Source: Pyrocephalus nanus
Taxonomy: Eukaryota > Chordata > Aves > Passeriformes > Tyrannidae
DNA: 64,000 nt
Direction: 5' to 3'
NCBI GenBank assembly: GCA_038380795.1
Contig: CM076275.1
Span: 4,094,501 to 4,158,500, forward strand
Under the pieces are notes generated by a model. The model was not told the origin of the DNA and searched no databases. It saw only the letters and a list, made by a program, of their open reading frames with translations. Shown piece by piece: positions 12,101 through 26,525 of this stretch. Made by a program: the position numbers and the translations under genes. The number at the start of each line of letters is the position of its first letter. Within the stretch, counting starts at the first letter, position 1.

Positions 12101-15100
12101 TTATTCCATAAGTATGAAAAAATAGACTTTGCACACCAAACCTTGTAATGCCAAGCATCCACCCAAAGGGCAGAATGAGAACAGATTTCCTTTTCTATCT
12201 ATATTCACAGCGTCTCATGTAACTCTGACCTTTTGAAGAACTGGCTTTGCATATTCTTTCCATGTGGCAGCGAAGAATTACTGCTTGATCTCTCCTCTAG
12301 CAAGAAAAAAAATTAACAAACTATTTCTTTTGACAATGGCTGTATATTAGCCAGCCAGGGAACCTTGTGATGCGCAGGGAAAACATTCGTGTTGTGAACC
12401 ACGATGAAGGCTGCAAATGCTGCCAGTGCTGCAAAGCTCTGGGCTCAGAGCCTCCTGGCTTCATTCACGTGTTGTTATTGATCTAATCTTTAGTGAGATG
12501 ATCGCAGGAGATGATCCTTACATTATTTAACTTGGATTTGGGGCTGGATGGGGATTCTTTTCTTTGCTTTCTTCTTTATTTTTCATATCTGCTATTATTA
12601 ACCTAACACATCATTAGTGAGTTTCACAGGTAAGTGGTTCTTGCCTCTCGTGACACATTATTAATCAAGAGTGATGAAGATGCTGCACCCCTCACACACT
12701 TGAGCTATGGGACCAACCCCAGGCTTTGAACTACCTGCAGGGACGAGCCACAGCAGCACATGGATGACAGGGGCATGCAGGAACATTCTGTGGGGCAGCA
12801 GCAGTGCAGGCAGGGTCTCCTGGATCCCACATAGCTCTGAGCTGAGCAGGAGCCAATAGCCCTACTTTATGCAGAGACACAAAGAAGCCAGAGCCAGGGA
12901 GGATATGAGAGATGTCAGCTCTCCTAGAGATTGATATCTGACAGGAGGGGAAAAAGCCCTACCCAGACAGAAAAAGATCTGCCATTCTGACGCCCTGCTT
13001 TGCAGAGATGCGATACTGGCCATCTGTTCATCTGCACGTGGGTGCTTCCCAGCCCTGAACTGGTGAGTCTCTGCATGCTGAACCCATTATTTGGGGCTGG
13101 CATTCCTGCCCCTCCTGCCCTCCAGTCCAATTTACTCCTTTCAGGCGCTCACAAGCAAGATTTTGATGACAGTTGCAATCATAACACTGTAGATGTAGGG
13201 GATAAACAGAACAACTCTTACTAGCTATTGTTTTTTGTTTATTTTTTCCAAACAAGCATTTCTCATTGGAACTCATCCTGGAAGCAAGAAAATCCACAAG
13301 ACTTCCAGAAGCAAAGGATGAAGTTAAGCTCTGAGGATGTCCCTTCTGGACTTGTTACTGAGCCAGCTGGCAGCCTGTGACCCTGGTCCAGGAAAGGACA
13401 GGCTCCACAGGTAAAAGTGGAGATTTAGCAAGAATAAGATGCACAACTGAGCTGCCTCAGTTTACCAACTTACCACACTTCGTGTACTGGTTATTTGGAG
13501 GAGTTCAGTGTCATTGGGTGGTAGAGCACTTTGTGGAAGGCCCTAACACACACCTGTGCTGCCATGCAACCTCCCCTGCACACACATACATCCAAAAATG
13601 TCAAACTCATCTCCCCGGGTTGTCAGAAATAGTTATCATCGCAGCCTGAGCTCCTGAGCTCGCGAATGGTAATGCTGAACCATCCAAACAGGAGATGTCA
13701 TCCTGTCACCATGAATGACAGATGATTATGGCTCCTTCTAGATGCCTGTAATTAATGTTACTTTTTAACTTGGACATGAACATCCAGGAGCACGGTAAAT
13801 GGGGAAATCCTTCAGAAGCTTTGGCTTTCTTTCCCTCTGCCTGCTTATTTACCCTAGAGGTCTTTCAATAAATTAGAGGAATCACTAGCTGTTGCCTATA
13901 AAACATCATAGAAGGGAAGATGAAATTCAGAGCTCCAGATAAATACATGGATAAGTATCACAGCTAAGGCTGAAGGCAGGGGTCAGGCACACACTGTCCT
14001 TCCCTGTCAGCGTTCACACAGGAATAACACAGGGAACGGCGCCTCAGAGTCAGGCTGTTATCTCGAAAATCAGGATTGACTGCTACCAATCTCTCTCTTT
14101 GCCCTGTGACTCCTCATATCCTCTGCCATCGCTGTCTTTTATCACCTTCTTGCATCTATTCATTGCCATTTTCGCTCCCAACCTGCGGAGGGAGGTTTTG
14201 TCAGGGCCAGGCAATTTAATCCGCGGTGGGTGCGCGATGTCGGTGCTGGGCTCGGGCACCTGAAAGTGTGGTTAGGAATAATAAATAACTCCTTGCTGCA
14301 CATGCTGTGCTGCTGTTTAACTCCATGATGCTGAGCATCAACGAAGGAAGGATTAGATTTTCCTGGTAATAGCTAAACAGCAAAATGAACAAGATAGCTC
14401 TTCGAATAAAATCACGTATTTTTAGTTTGTGGAAATTCAAACCAAGACTCAGTCAGAAAATAGGGAAAAAAAAAAAAAGGCAAAATAAAGATCATTGAAA
14501 GCTTATGTTTAAACAGTTTCAGCCCAAATATTTACTGATCACACACACACACAAATGCTGTATGTTTCACAATAAAGAATTAGGCCCTTTAAAGGCATAG
14601 GAAGCCAGGCCTGGGGATTCAAGAGAAAATAAACATGCCCCCTGCAGAATTCACTGTAAAGACTTTACATTTATTTACATTCCCATTTTTCTTTAACCTA
14701 CATTCCCCCCGACAGAGGGGTTGTTTTGGGTAATAATCTTTTCATGTAGGCCAAATCTACAAGAAACTATTTGCAATTCATTTAAAATATGGATTTTGGA
14801 ATCTACTGTAAATCCCTTTTGCTAAGATAAAAAATGCACAGAGAAGAAATAACATGCCATTTAATCTTTGGGCTCATCAACTCCTGGAAGATTATTTTGA
14901 CAGTTAATTTGATGTATTTAACTGAACTTCCAGTCTACTCTGCTTGAAGGAAGCCATCATTTATGACTTGCTGTTGTGTAAGAGCATCCCAGATAGCTGC
15001 AGTGTCTTTTGAAGAAATATTTACAAGGGGAAAGAGCATGTATTAATGCTTCCTTGCTGTTCAAGCTCAGTTCTAAAATCCTCAGTGCATCCTGTGTGCT

Positions 15101-18100
15101 ATTTCCCTGGCTCACATCAGCTGCTTCTCCCCCCAGGGAGATGGTAGCCCAGGACTGCCAGTGGATGGCTAATGGAGAAAACAAAATGTGTGCCTTCAAA
15201 AAAATGCTGATCTCCCTCTGGGGACTGCTGCAGCCATTGGCATGTGGAGATTCATGGTCATGGGATGCTGGTGCTGCAAACCCCCAGAGCAGGGTGTGCT
15301 GCTGCCCTTCACCCAGGTACAGTCAGCCCACAGGTGCTGCTTTTGCACTCCCACTCCCCCCTTCTCTTCCCTAATGCACGTGTCAGGTGATGCTGTGCAG
15401 GGACTGAGGAGCTCCCCCACCCCAAGGGGGTTTCTGCCCTTTCAGGAACAGGTGGAGGCCGTGACCACACAAAGTGTGATTTTGCAGAATGTTTTGCTGA
15501 GGGATTGATTGCACGTTTGGGTTTTGGGACAGGAAAGGCAGAGAACCCCAAGCCCTGACAGCCTTGTCTGCAGGAGGGATGGCTCTGAGTTTGGGGGCAA
15601 GGAGAGACAGGACAGAGCTGCCAGGCTGGGGACATGCCCTGGTCACCACATGTGCAGCTTAACATCAGCCTCCTTTCCTTTCCTGGGGGCTTTTCCAAGG
15701 TGAAGATCACTGTGGTGCGAGACACCAGGACTCTCCTGGGGCTGCCCTGCCTCTCAGGCACCAAATACTCCTGCAGCAGCTCACTGCAAGTCAGAAAACA
15801 AGGGAGGCTTTTGTGTTACAAATAACAAGAAGTAGGTCAGATCCCACAAATGCAAACAGACAGGGAGGAAGGCGCTCGCGGTTCTTTACACTCATCTTTG
15901 GGAGCAGCTTTGTAACAAGCACCGAAAACCCTCAAAGGAACTGGAAGGCCAGACAAGTGATGAGGTGGGTGAAGGTTCTTCTGGGGTATGGCCACATCAA
16001 GACCTCCTCTGTTAACAGGAAGAGAAGGGTGGTTGTAATATGAGATTTAGAGGAAGGGAGGACCTGATATGCAGACAGGACCCAACTCGCAGGGAATTCC
16101 GCTGTCTCCCAGGGGCCCGGGAAAGGGACATTACTGGAAAACTCTCCAGTCTAATAAGGCCCTCTGATTACTGTCTGCTATTGGTTGTTCAAACTGGCAG
16201 TGCTGGGGTCTCTTGCCTGTGGCTGCACCAAGGCAAGGCTGGGTGGTTCCTGCCAAGGTGCTCACGGCCGGGCATCGCCTGTGACTGGCACGTGCCCTTG
16301 CACTTACAGGCTGCTCCAGAGCAGGAAGACCACTACTCCAAAAATAAACCACATCAGACCAGAGGAGCCAAGGCCAGACCTTTCCCTTGGCTTAACAGAG
16401 CTCCCTGCTCACAGCTGATGCTCTGCAGAGCAGCCCAGTGAACGGCCCTCAGAGAAGCACAAGCATTTGTGGGCATAGAGAAACCAACCTAGGTTCAATT
16501 TGAAGCATTTTTTTAAGTCCAGCTGACGAAGCCAAATTATCACACTGTCACCCTGAGGAGAGCAGAAGATTGCCCAGTGATTTAACATGTTTTGGATTGT
16601 GCCTGGCATGGCTGTGGGGAAAAGACAGGATGGTACCAGCCAAGGCCTGGGTCTGGAAGCCACTGTGCCCCCCTGCTCCTTGTTTTACTGCATCTGCCTC
16701 ATTCATTTGCCATTTATACGCCTATAATTCCTATTTTTAGACAAACTCATCCCAGAGCCTCTAGGCAAAGGCAGTACTGCCCAGGTGGGACTGAGGGCAA
16801 TATCAGCTAACTCTGCTCTTTGCAAATCAGCTTTGTCTCTTCCTAGAGACCCAGAGAACGGGGTGGATCCAGAGAAACCGCCATCAGCAGAACCAGGGTC
16901 ATTCTCCTGAAGCCCAGCCAAATGCTCCATCCCCTAACTGCATTTTTAGGTGTTTTTGGTGAGCAATTTCTTTTACTATGTGTGTTCCTGCCCTTCCCTT
17001 TCCAAATTCATGATCTAGGGGAGATAAGCCGATGATTTTCCCAGGCAATATTAAGACTGCAGCACCATTTAATTAAGCTGTTGTTTTAAACGTGCTCTGA
17101 TGTTTTACCAGCCTGTTGAAGACCTAGGAGACAATAAATACTTGTCTGCAACCTCTTTCTGCGTTCTGAGAGCACGTTTTAATTACCACCCTCCATCCCA
17201 TTTGCAGCCAGACAGTTTACAAGCTGTGGTGCAGAGGAACAAAGGTTATTTTTTGCCCTCCAGATGATGCCAGGCACTCACCTGGGAAGCAGCTGAACAA
17301 AGAAGACTCCTGAAAAGAAATAATTGAGGGCACCAAACAATTGACAGGACAGCATCCCACAGCTTGTCCGTTCACAACCTAATAATCCCATAAATGGGCC
17401 AGATCTTCTGATACAAAGCAACTGGCTTGGCTGTATTGAGCAAGGATAATAAATAGGAGCCAAGTAACTGTGTGCTAATCATGTCCCCAACAATCATCTG
17501 TCTCAAAATCTTGGGGTCAAATGGTTTTAGACCAGACCTGATCTAAGCCCACTAAAACATCTTTCTGTTCTTTTGAGATTGTTTTGGATCCAGCTCTGCT
17601 GGTACTAAGCACACTCGGAGCAAGGCAGTGCTGTCTGGCTGTGAAAAAAGACCCTTCCTAGGGAACATGCAGAGGCCAAAATCACACCTGACAATTCTGC
17701 TGCTGCTCAAAGGATAATGCCAGGAAAAGATTGGGCCTGATCAGTTTAACTTTCATTGTGTGCATCCCTGGGAAGCACCAAATTGGTTATTCACAGAAGC
17801 AGAAAGAGGAAAAAAAAATTCTCATCATAAATATTCACAGGATCACAGGCAATACAGAAAATCCTGTCTAAATGAAGGAAAATAAATTAGGAGATGATAC
17901 TGGCCTGCTGATTAAAACTTCACCCACCCACCCCCCCCCACGATAGGCTGACATTTGCCTGCTCATCAGACACTGCAGTCACACAGACAGCCCCTCTGGC
18001 TGCTGGTGACATTAAAGAATGAAACTCCCTTGATTTTTAGGAGGAACAGGTACAATGGGATCAACACTCCTCCGTGTTTAGTTCTCTGCAGGGGAGAGGT

Positions 18101-21100
18101 CGCTTGTTGTGCAGCAACACCCAGCACCCCCTGCCCCCTCCAGTGTCCCTGGGGACAAGCTCTGGTGCCACCTCACCAAGGGATGGAGTTACAGGAGCAC
18201 AGAACACCTCACCCCTGCTACAAATGAGGGGAGAGTCATGATTCAGTTCACTTTGCCTTTTCTAAGCTTCCTCAACACACTCTGAGCCCTGGGAAGGGTG
18301 CAAAGCCCAAATCCTGCCTGTACCAGGGCAGAGCATCAGGGCAAGGGAAAACCTACAGGAACAGGCAGAGCCATAGGCACAGCTCAGGATTGCCTTGCTG
18401 ACCCCAGAACCCCAGAGAGCAGCACCATTCAGGTAGTGGATTTGCTTCTGAAACTTATACCTGAGAAATATCTTCAAATATTAATGATTGCTGTGCTTTA
18501 AAAAGCTTGAAATCACCCCTTGGTACCTGTCTTTACCTTTTCCTTATTGTAATTAAAAATTAAACTTGTTGGCAGCTGTATATCACTAGACCCAGATTTG
18601 ATTCCAAGAAAGTAAAATTTTGAAATAGGAGGAAAAGGAGCACCCCTTGCACTCCCTACCAAGCCCCGATTAATTTTTCATTTACAATTATTTTCTGCGC
18701 AGCGCTCGGGACTTCAGGTAGTAGTAGCATTAAAAATTCCCTGTGCCCTCAGCCTTTCCCTAATTAAAATTGACAACCCTCATTTTGAACCACAAACATA
18801 ATTACCCAGTCCTCCTCACCGACTTGATAGCTGAGGTTGTTTGTTGATAATTTATGAGCGCTGGAGAAGATGAATAACAAAGGCGAGGCTCCCAGAAACC
18901 TCTCAGTTCCTGCCTTTGAAGTCACAAACACACCAGAGGCAGACGAAGCTGCTCAGAGGGTTTGTGCAGGGTCCCTTCCCGAGGCTGTGCCCTGCCTCTC
19001 ACCTGTGGTGGTGACACCCACAGGTCTTGTGGTCCCAATCCAGGTGTCGGGAGAGATCACTCTGAGCTGCTCCTTCTGGAGTGTTCACAGAAACATCGGG
19101 GCAGATCCTCATCTCCTGCTGCTTTGGGGCATGAAAGCTGAGCTTGGAGGGCTCAGAACACCCCAAAAGGTGAAGATGTCACTTGTGTGGACACTTTATT
19201 GTTTCCCTGTCCCTGTTTGAGAAGCCTCTGTCATCACCCCAAGCCAGAAGTGCAGATGAGCCTGGCTTGCTTTAATGGCATCACACCACACGTGCAGTGA
19301 CTCTTCCAAGAACAGTCTGAAAAGCAGTTTCCCCACACTAGAACATGATAAATTCTCTTCCCCAGGTTTTCCAACACTTCCTCAGCACCTACAAAAAACC
19401 CCCATGTCTCAGCACCTGCACAAAATCCTGGCCACAATGAATACTTTTGGTTTGTGGTCCTGTAAAACCAGCCCCATGCAACCCATTCATCCCTCAGAAT
19501 CTGGGTTTTGGGGAATCTGAGCTTCCCCTTGCCCAGGGACACAATTATACCTGTGGCACAGCAATGCAGCCATCCCTCCTGGAGCTGCAGGCAGAAAACA
19601 AGGCTAAGGGGTTCAGTGGTAATGGCACATTGGATGCAGGTGGCTGGAATCAGGTGTTGGCCAAATTACTATTTACATCAGATGTGAGGGGTAGGGAAGC
19701 AGTGAAAAGAAAAAGAGTGATACATTACAACAACTGTTTGCTGTTGGATCTGTTTAGAGAGAGCTTTTCCCAGCCCTGCTCTCAGGGAAAAGGGTAGAAT
19801 CTCATTTTTGGGATGTGAAATTCAAATGGTACTTGAAGCAGAACAGCAAAGCTTTCTCTCCAAGAAAAGCCTCTGTCTTTCCTGTGATTAAAGATGATGA
19901 GAACATGAGGTTGTTTTGTCTATCAGCTCTTGGACAGCCCAACCTACTGCAACTGCCAGGAATGTGGGGACTGGGGGTAAAAAGAGAAAAAATGGAGAAG
20001 AGGCAGAAGCACAGAACAAGGATTATTAGAAATGCATGTACAAATGAAATAGCATGCTGAGAGCAAGGCAGCACCACTGAGCAATGCAACATGCAAAACA
20101 GACAGAGCAAAGCATTAATATTCCCTTTATGGCCCAAGCTTTCTATACATTCACAGCAAAACCAATTCAAGTGCACTCTGTTCTCCCCTGGACTTTCCCC
20201 CAACCAAAGGATGCTGCACCTTTAAAGAAGCTGTAACTCTCTGTCAGTAAAAGGGGCAAAAGGATGCAACAGGAATAATTTGCTTCCTTGTGCTGTTTCT
20301 AGGAAATGTAACACATTCCACTGAATATGTACCTGCTCATTGCTCCTCTCTGAACCACTGCTGTGAAAGGGGTGTTGCCTCCTCAGTGGTTATTACATCC
20401 TCCCTGCTAATCTGGAGGAGTTAATAAATGAAAACCTACCTGGGGAATTAAGACTCCCCTCCCCTGAGCTGGCCCAAGGTGATCATAACGATATTTGGTT
20501 GCCTTCAGCACACAGCAAAGTGCCATCAATTTTATCCAAGCTCTGTCCACTCAAGGGTCCAACATCCATAAATCCACTATTTCCACTGCAACAGAGGAGT
20601 TCATCACCAGCAGAGAGGGCAATTCCATGATTTTTATCATTTTAGTTTGTTTGCAATCCCCTAAAAGAAAACAAATGTGCTGCAAGAAAAGGGTAGAAAA
20701 GAGAAGTTGCAAAACTTTCAGGAATCAAACACAACTCTCCTCTCTGTTTAAACTAAAGTTGTATTGCTCTGCTCTCAATTTAGGGCTGGATGAGATTTAG
20801 ATTTTGGGCTTTTTTTTCCCCACCACAGATTTCTGGGTTTCATAATCAAAGAAATAAAGTGAGTGCAAGGAAAGTCAAAATGGCTCATTTTGAAATATTG
20901 AAATGATGTTTTGATCTTCAGAAGAAATTTTTCTTTCAGCAATGGTATGAGGCAGCAGCATGGTGAGGCCAAGAAAAATTGCCGGAATATTTGGATATTG
21001 GTAAATCTACTAGAAAATTTCAGCTTAAAAATGCAACATATTTCTGCTTCCAGCCACTCTTGGGTTTTTCCTCTGACTTCAAGTTTTTCCTAACATTTGT

Positions 21101-24100
21101 TTCTCTACTTCTGTTTTTCCTCAGTTTACTGATATTTCATCAATAACTGACAGGAAAAATGACAGACTGCCAGAGAGCAATTAATATCCATCCATTTCCT
21201 TTTGCAGCAACAAAACACTCCATTTACAAACCAGCTCTGCATGCTGAACCCAAGGACTGTGCCATGACTGTGCCCCTTTGTCACCAACCCAACACCTGCT
21301 CAGGGAGGGAGCAGGGACACAGAGTCCCCAGGGTCTAATCCTGATCCAGGATGGGAATCTCAGCCCTGGGAGAAGCCCATGGAAAGATAACAGTGAGACT
21401 GGGGTAACTCAGCACCACCCCAAATATGGTGTGGATAAATCAGGACTGGGATTTCCTCTGGAGACACAAAGAATGTAGGTCAGTGCAGGTGCCAGGATAT
21501 AGCTCAACACCCAACTTCTCTGTGCTATTGATCCTGCACAGGAGAAACTACCAAGATCTGTATCAGAGCTGCAGAGGAGAGATTTTCCTTCTCAGGCAAA
21601 AACTAGGACAGGCAGAAGGTCACAGCAGATGCTTTGCTTTCCCCACCAGAGCAGAAAAGGCACAAAGGGAGTTACAGAGGTTTATGAGACGGACAGGGAC
21701 AGGTCCTGGGAGAGTTTTAGGAAATTGGGGTTTTCTTCATGAGCACATGCCTCTGTGGAGCAGCCCAGCTGCTGTCACCAGCTCTGATCACAGGTTTGCT
21801 ACCGACACAAAAAAAACCAGCTTTTAAGAACATCTCGTTGAAAACAACGTGGGATGGGATTTCCCCAGTCCACACAAATAAATTACACATCTCTGCTCCT
21901 GCTGCATGAACAAGAGAGCTGCTTTCCTGGATTGTGCTGCTACTCAAATGTATGTTATATGGTTGGAAAAAAAAACCCACTCCCTCCCTGAAGTTAAAAC
22001 ACAGAAAGGGAAGCAGAGCTGGGCTGCAGAATTTCACACCAAGCTCACACTGAGGTCCAGGCAGTGACCTCCCACTGCTCCTGCCACCCTGGGGACTGAG
22101 CCACGCTCTGCCCACCCCATCACTCCAGCTCAGAACTGAAAACACTTATTCAGAGTTCTATCATTGGCGTGGTTACCAGAAAATCCCTTTATTTTTAATT
22201 CCCCCTGTACACCATCTTACCTGTGCTAAATCCAAAATGCTGCTGCCCCCAGACCACTGGATTTGGCAAGGGAGGCACAGGGAGAGTGATGATGCTGCCA
22301 CTGAGGCAGGAGTGCAACCTCAGCATCTGTCGTTTATGGATGGATATAAATTTGTGCTTCTGTGCTAATTAAATACATGTATTTTATTTTGGTGGTGGTG
22401 CTTAGCTGTTACTGATTTCAGACTATGTTCCCTAATCAGATGTGTTTACTTTGTGCTACTGAGATTGAAGAAAATGCACTTTATAGTTCTGATCTCATTA
22501 CTTACACTGCTCTTACAATTAAGCAGAGTGCCTTACAGTTACCAATTACTTGTGTCTTTCCACTCCCACTGTGAAGAAGGAAATCCTTGTCTCTGACAAA
22601 GGATGGTGAACAGAAGCACTGGACAAGCTCAGCAGTTTGCAGAGCCAGGGGACTTTGGGCAGTGCCACGAGGGAAAAACAAGACTAGAAGCAAAATCTGT
22701 GAGTTTTGATGCTGTGGGGACCCCTCCAGTCCTGCCTGACACTGTCCCCAAGGCTCCCTGGCCACTGATAGCACGAGCCCTTGTGCAGTAACTCCTGAAT
22801 CACAGTTTACAGCCCAACACAGGGAAATAAACTGGCAGCAGTTTTGAGCAGTTTTTATCTGCAGAGCTGTGAACCCCATTTTCCCACCGTGAGATCAGGG
22901 TGACCAGTGAGTCAGTGAAATGGGCATAAACACCCCTCAACCCTTCTTAGGGCTGTGGATGAGAAAGGTGTGGTGAATTTGGGGCACATCCACCTCCTGC
23001 TCTGCCCCTCTCCAGCCGGAATTTTTCAGTGCTCCTTCCTGGACAAACCTGTTGGAGCAACTTGTTACCCTGAGAGTGTGTTGAGCAACCTCCTCATGAC
23101 TCATGGGCTGTAGGAGTGCTCCAAAAGCATCATTCTCTGTGTCCCAGTGAAACACTTGAGTGACACATGACATTTACCTTCCACTCAGGAGCTTCTCCTG
23201 AGCTGGGAAGGCCAGAACAGGTTCTCCCAGCCACAGACCACATCATGGTGTTTGCCACAGAGCTGTTTTAACCCAGTTTGGTCTTTGTGGCTAATTGACA
23301 ATGGCAAATCCATCTCTCTCCTTCCAACAGTCCTATTTCTGTCCCTCCTGGGGAAAGCCACCCTCCTCAGACCTCAGCTTGGGAAACTATCAGTGAGCCA
23401 GAACTCACCCAAAGCAGAGCAACTCGAGCTCCAGAAGCTCATTTAGAGCCTCAGGTTCATTAAATTGGCATGTCCCAAGGATGCCACTCTCAGCAAAATC
23501 CCACATCATCACCCCTTGCCCTCCCTGCAGCATCCCCAAGGTCTGTGTTGGGGGAGGACAGTCACACAGCTCAGCCCTACCCAAGCCCTACACATCAACA
23601 CACACCAAACTGAGGGTTCTACAAGCCAGGAAAAAATGAAAGCTGCTCAAACTGTTATAATCCCAAACACCCAGGACTCATGTAGGTGGTTTGCCCTGAC
23701 AGGGTAAGTCCCCTCCTCACTCCTGCCCGGGGCAGGATGACATCCAGTGTGTCCCCTGGTGGGGGACAGGCTGTGGCCAGCCCAGAGCCCAGGGTGGCAG
23801 TGTGGAGATTAGAGCAATTTGGACCTGTCACTTTGATGCACAGTGTTTTGCTTTGTGGTCACAGGCCTCTTTCAGTAAATAAAATGGGAGACGATTTCCT
23901 TCACCCCACTGGGATTTCTTGGGCCACAATTAGGCATCAGAGAAGATTTTAAAATGCAGGAGTGTAAATTTATAGACACAGCTGTCAGAAAGGCTAAAAA
24001 ACCCACAGCTCTTAAATTATCAGCATCCTTGGTTGTTCAGGGCTGATACAAAACCACAGAAGACACTGCTGGCAGTGCCATTCCCCATGTCCTCATAACA

Positions 24101-26426
24101 ACCAAGGCAGGATAATACAGGTAATACAAGTAAAACTGAACATAATGCAGTCTTCACAGTTATAATTTCTTTTAAGATCTACACCAGTTAGGCTTTCTAT
24201 ATAATTAAATCTATAGATTGCCTTCGAATGCTTACCTTGCAGTTCCTTGAGCTCTGATGAAAAGTATGCTGTTCACAACGACAAGATTTATTGCATCTAG
24301 CACTCTGTATTATAGCTGCTCTGCTAACCACAATAAACAAGATATGAAAAGCAATCATACAGATAATGCCATGGAGGAACAAGCACCAGCTTTGTCTTTA
24401 ACCCTTTCACCTGCCTTCATGCTGGAAACTCCAGTTAACATTCCTGCAGCCCCATCCAGCCCTGAAGGATTAAGGATTTTATTTCTCTTGGGTTTCTTTC
24501 TCCCCTCCGTTTCTGAAGCAGCAGTGTTGTTGGGAGAGCTGAATTTCTCTCTGTCACTATCAAAGGTCACAGTCCTTGTCCAGAGGAAAAATAACTCAGT
24601 AGAGCCAAGCCAGCTGCTGTGGTGGGTGCTAGCAAGGAGTGACAGGGCAGGACCACAGCCGTCCCCGGGGTACTGAAGCCTTGCAGTGCTTCAACCCACA
24701 CTTAAACTCGTGGTTTCTGAGTTTAAACCCCCTTTCCAAAGGCTGGAGGCAGGTTCCAAGCAGGGCAGGGGCATCCCACCACTGCTCCAGGCTCAGCCTT
24801 CCTGCCCAGCAGCACACTGTCAGCTCAGGACACAGTAATTTCATTAATGATGTTTTGCATCACAGAAGCCTGGATTTGACCCTGGAGATTTGCAAACGTT
24901 ATTTAAAGGGGGAATTTCAACGTGAAGGTCAAGTAGAGATGTATAAGCCTAATCAAGACAGAGCTCAAATGTAAGAGTCCCTCAATACCCACATGCCTGA
25001 GAACATTTTCTCAACTCCTGCTCCCCCCACCTTTAAATCTTGACCAGATCCAGAAATAAACACTTCAGAGGCCAGAGTAGCAACCAAAGGCAAGAGAAGC
25101 ACTGATAAAAATCTATATTTTTTTTGCCATTCCCATTCATGCAGTGTAAACAATGAGTTCATATTCTTTGCACCTCACCAAATAAATAAAGCCCTGCTAA
25201 ATATTAGCACCCACGAGGACAAGGAAGCAAGCAGTCACTTGTTTTTCTGCCTTACACACAGAAACCACTGGCCATTTCAACCCAGAGGAATGAGAAATGC
25301 TCCACAAGTCAGAATTCACCAGTATTTTCTGCCCCAAAACCCCATTCACAAACAGGATGGAGACTGCAGAAGAGCTTTATTACTCCTTTGTGTAGGGACA
25401 ACTGATTTCCTTTTTTTCCTGCCCATTTTCCCCCCAGTTTTAAGTCTGTCTCCATCCAGCCAGAACAGAAGTACCCTGGAATAATAAACTCCTTGTAAGC
25501 AAAGCCAAAATCTGGCAGGGGCAAGAGAGGGGGCAGCAAGGTCTCGGGTTTAAGAACAGACCAAATTGTTCTATCCAGGGTAGAAAAATTAAAATATGCT
25601 GGAAATAAATGCAAAAATAGACTGGGGCCTGCAGTCCAAACAGAGCATATATTTAGTAGTTGTGAATGGGAAAGAGCAGAACATTCCTGGAAATTGCTCA
25701 AAAAGCATCTAAGGAAGAGTAAAAGATTTCCACACAGAGATTTTTAAGGCAGGTTGCCATGGATGCTGGGAAGGGTGTTAGTCTCTGACCCTCATTACAA
25801 AATATGTTTCCCAAAAGCCATTTTTTTCCCAGGAATTGCAAGGACTTTAATTCTGGAGACTTCCAAAAAAGAAGCTGTTTGGAACTCAGCACCCTGGCAT
25901 AACAGAGGTCCTTCACTGGTGATGATAAATAACCCTGGGAAGGAGCAGAAGTGACCTAACCCTTTCCTTAGGTTGTCAGTCAGGGAAAACACTTCTGACA
26001 AACCTTATCCAGGCTGTTCATAAGAGTTTCTTGAGATGGAGACTCTCCCATCCCTATCAAAGCAGCCCAGTCTGTGGCCACACTTCCTCTAATGCCCAAT
26101 ATATGCCCCACATGCCCCACGTGAACTCTGCTGTTCCCTACCCCATCCACCAGGTATAAGCAAATAAATAGGTAAAATACTTTTTTTCAGGGTTGGGGCA
26201 GCAGGAAAGGAATCACCTCTGAAAGTGATACTAATAAGGATCATTATTTTCTCAGTTTCCCTCTCCCCCCAGTGTTGCATCCCCTGAGAAGATGAGCCCT
26301 CGTGGCATCTGCTGCTTCTACAGCTCATGAGCAGGGTACAGGACATGTGGGAGAGGGTGAAAGGCATGGCAGCTCTCAGAGCCCATCAAAACCTGTCAGT
26401 GCCCAAACTTTTGCCACTACAGACAC
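9104..26426. other. Non-coding, no gene recognised; several conserved-element-like blocks
   Basis: No recognisable exon. Notable blocks are an exon-like CpG-retaining segment at 11631-11743, a CpG cluster at 14217-14260, and AT-rich TAATTA-containing segments at about 17040-17230 and 18540-18870. I recognised no CR1. Open frames here have no family features. Confidence 0.6.
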
Positions 26427-26525
26427 AGCACAGAACCACAGAATGGTTTGAGTTAGAAGGGACCTTAAAGATCAAGTAGCTCCAAGCCCAGGTCGCTCAA
26501 AGCCCCATCCACCCATTCCAGGAAT
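26427..26525 (-). mobile_element. CR1 LINE 3' fragment with internal deletion, antisense
   Basis: The + strand reads ACCACAGAATGGTTTGAGTT, AGAAGGGACCTTAAAGATCA and then GCTCAAAGCCCCATCC. The part of the consensus normally lying between the target phrase and the CCATCC phrase is shortened, so the copy carries an internal deletion. It is oriented on the minus strand. Confidence 0.85.
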
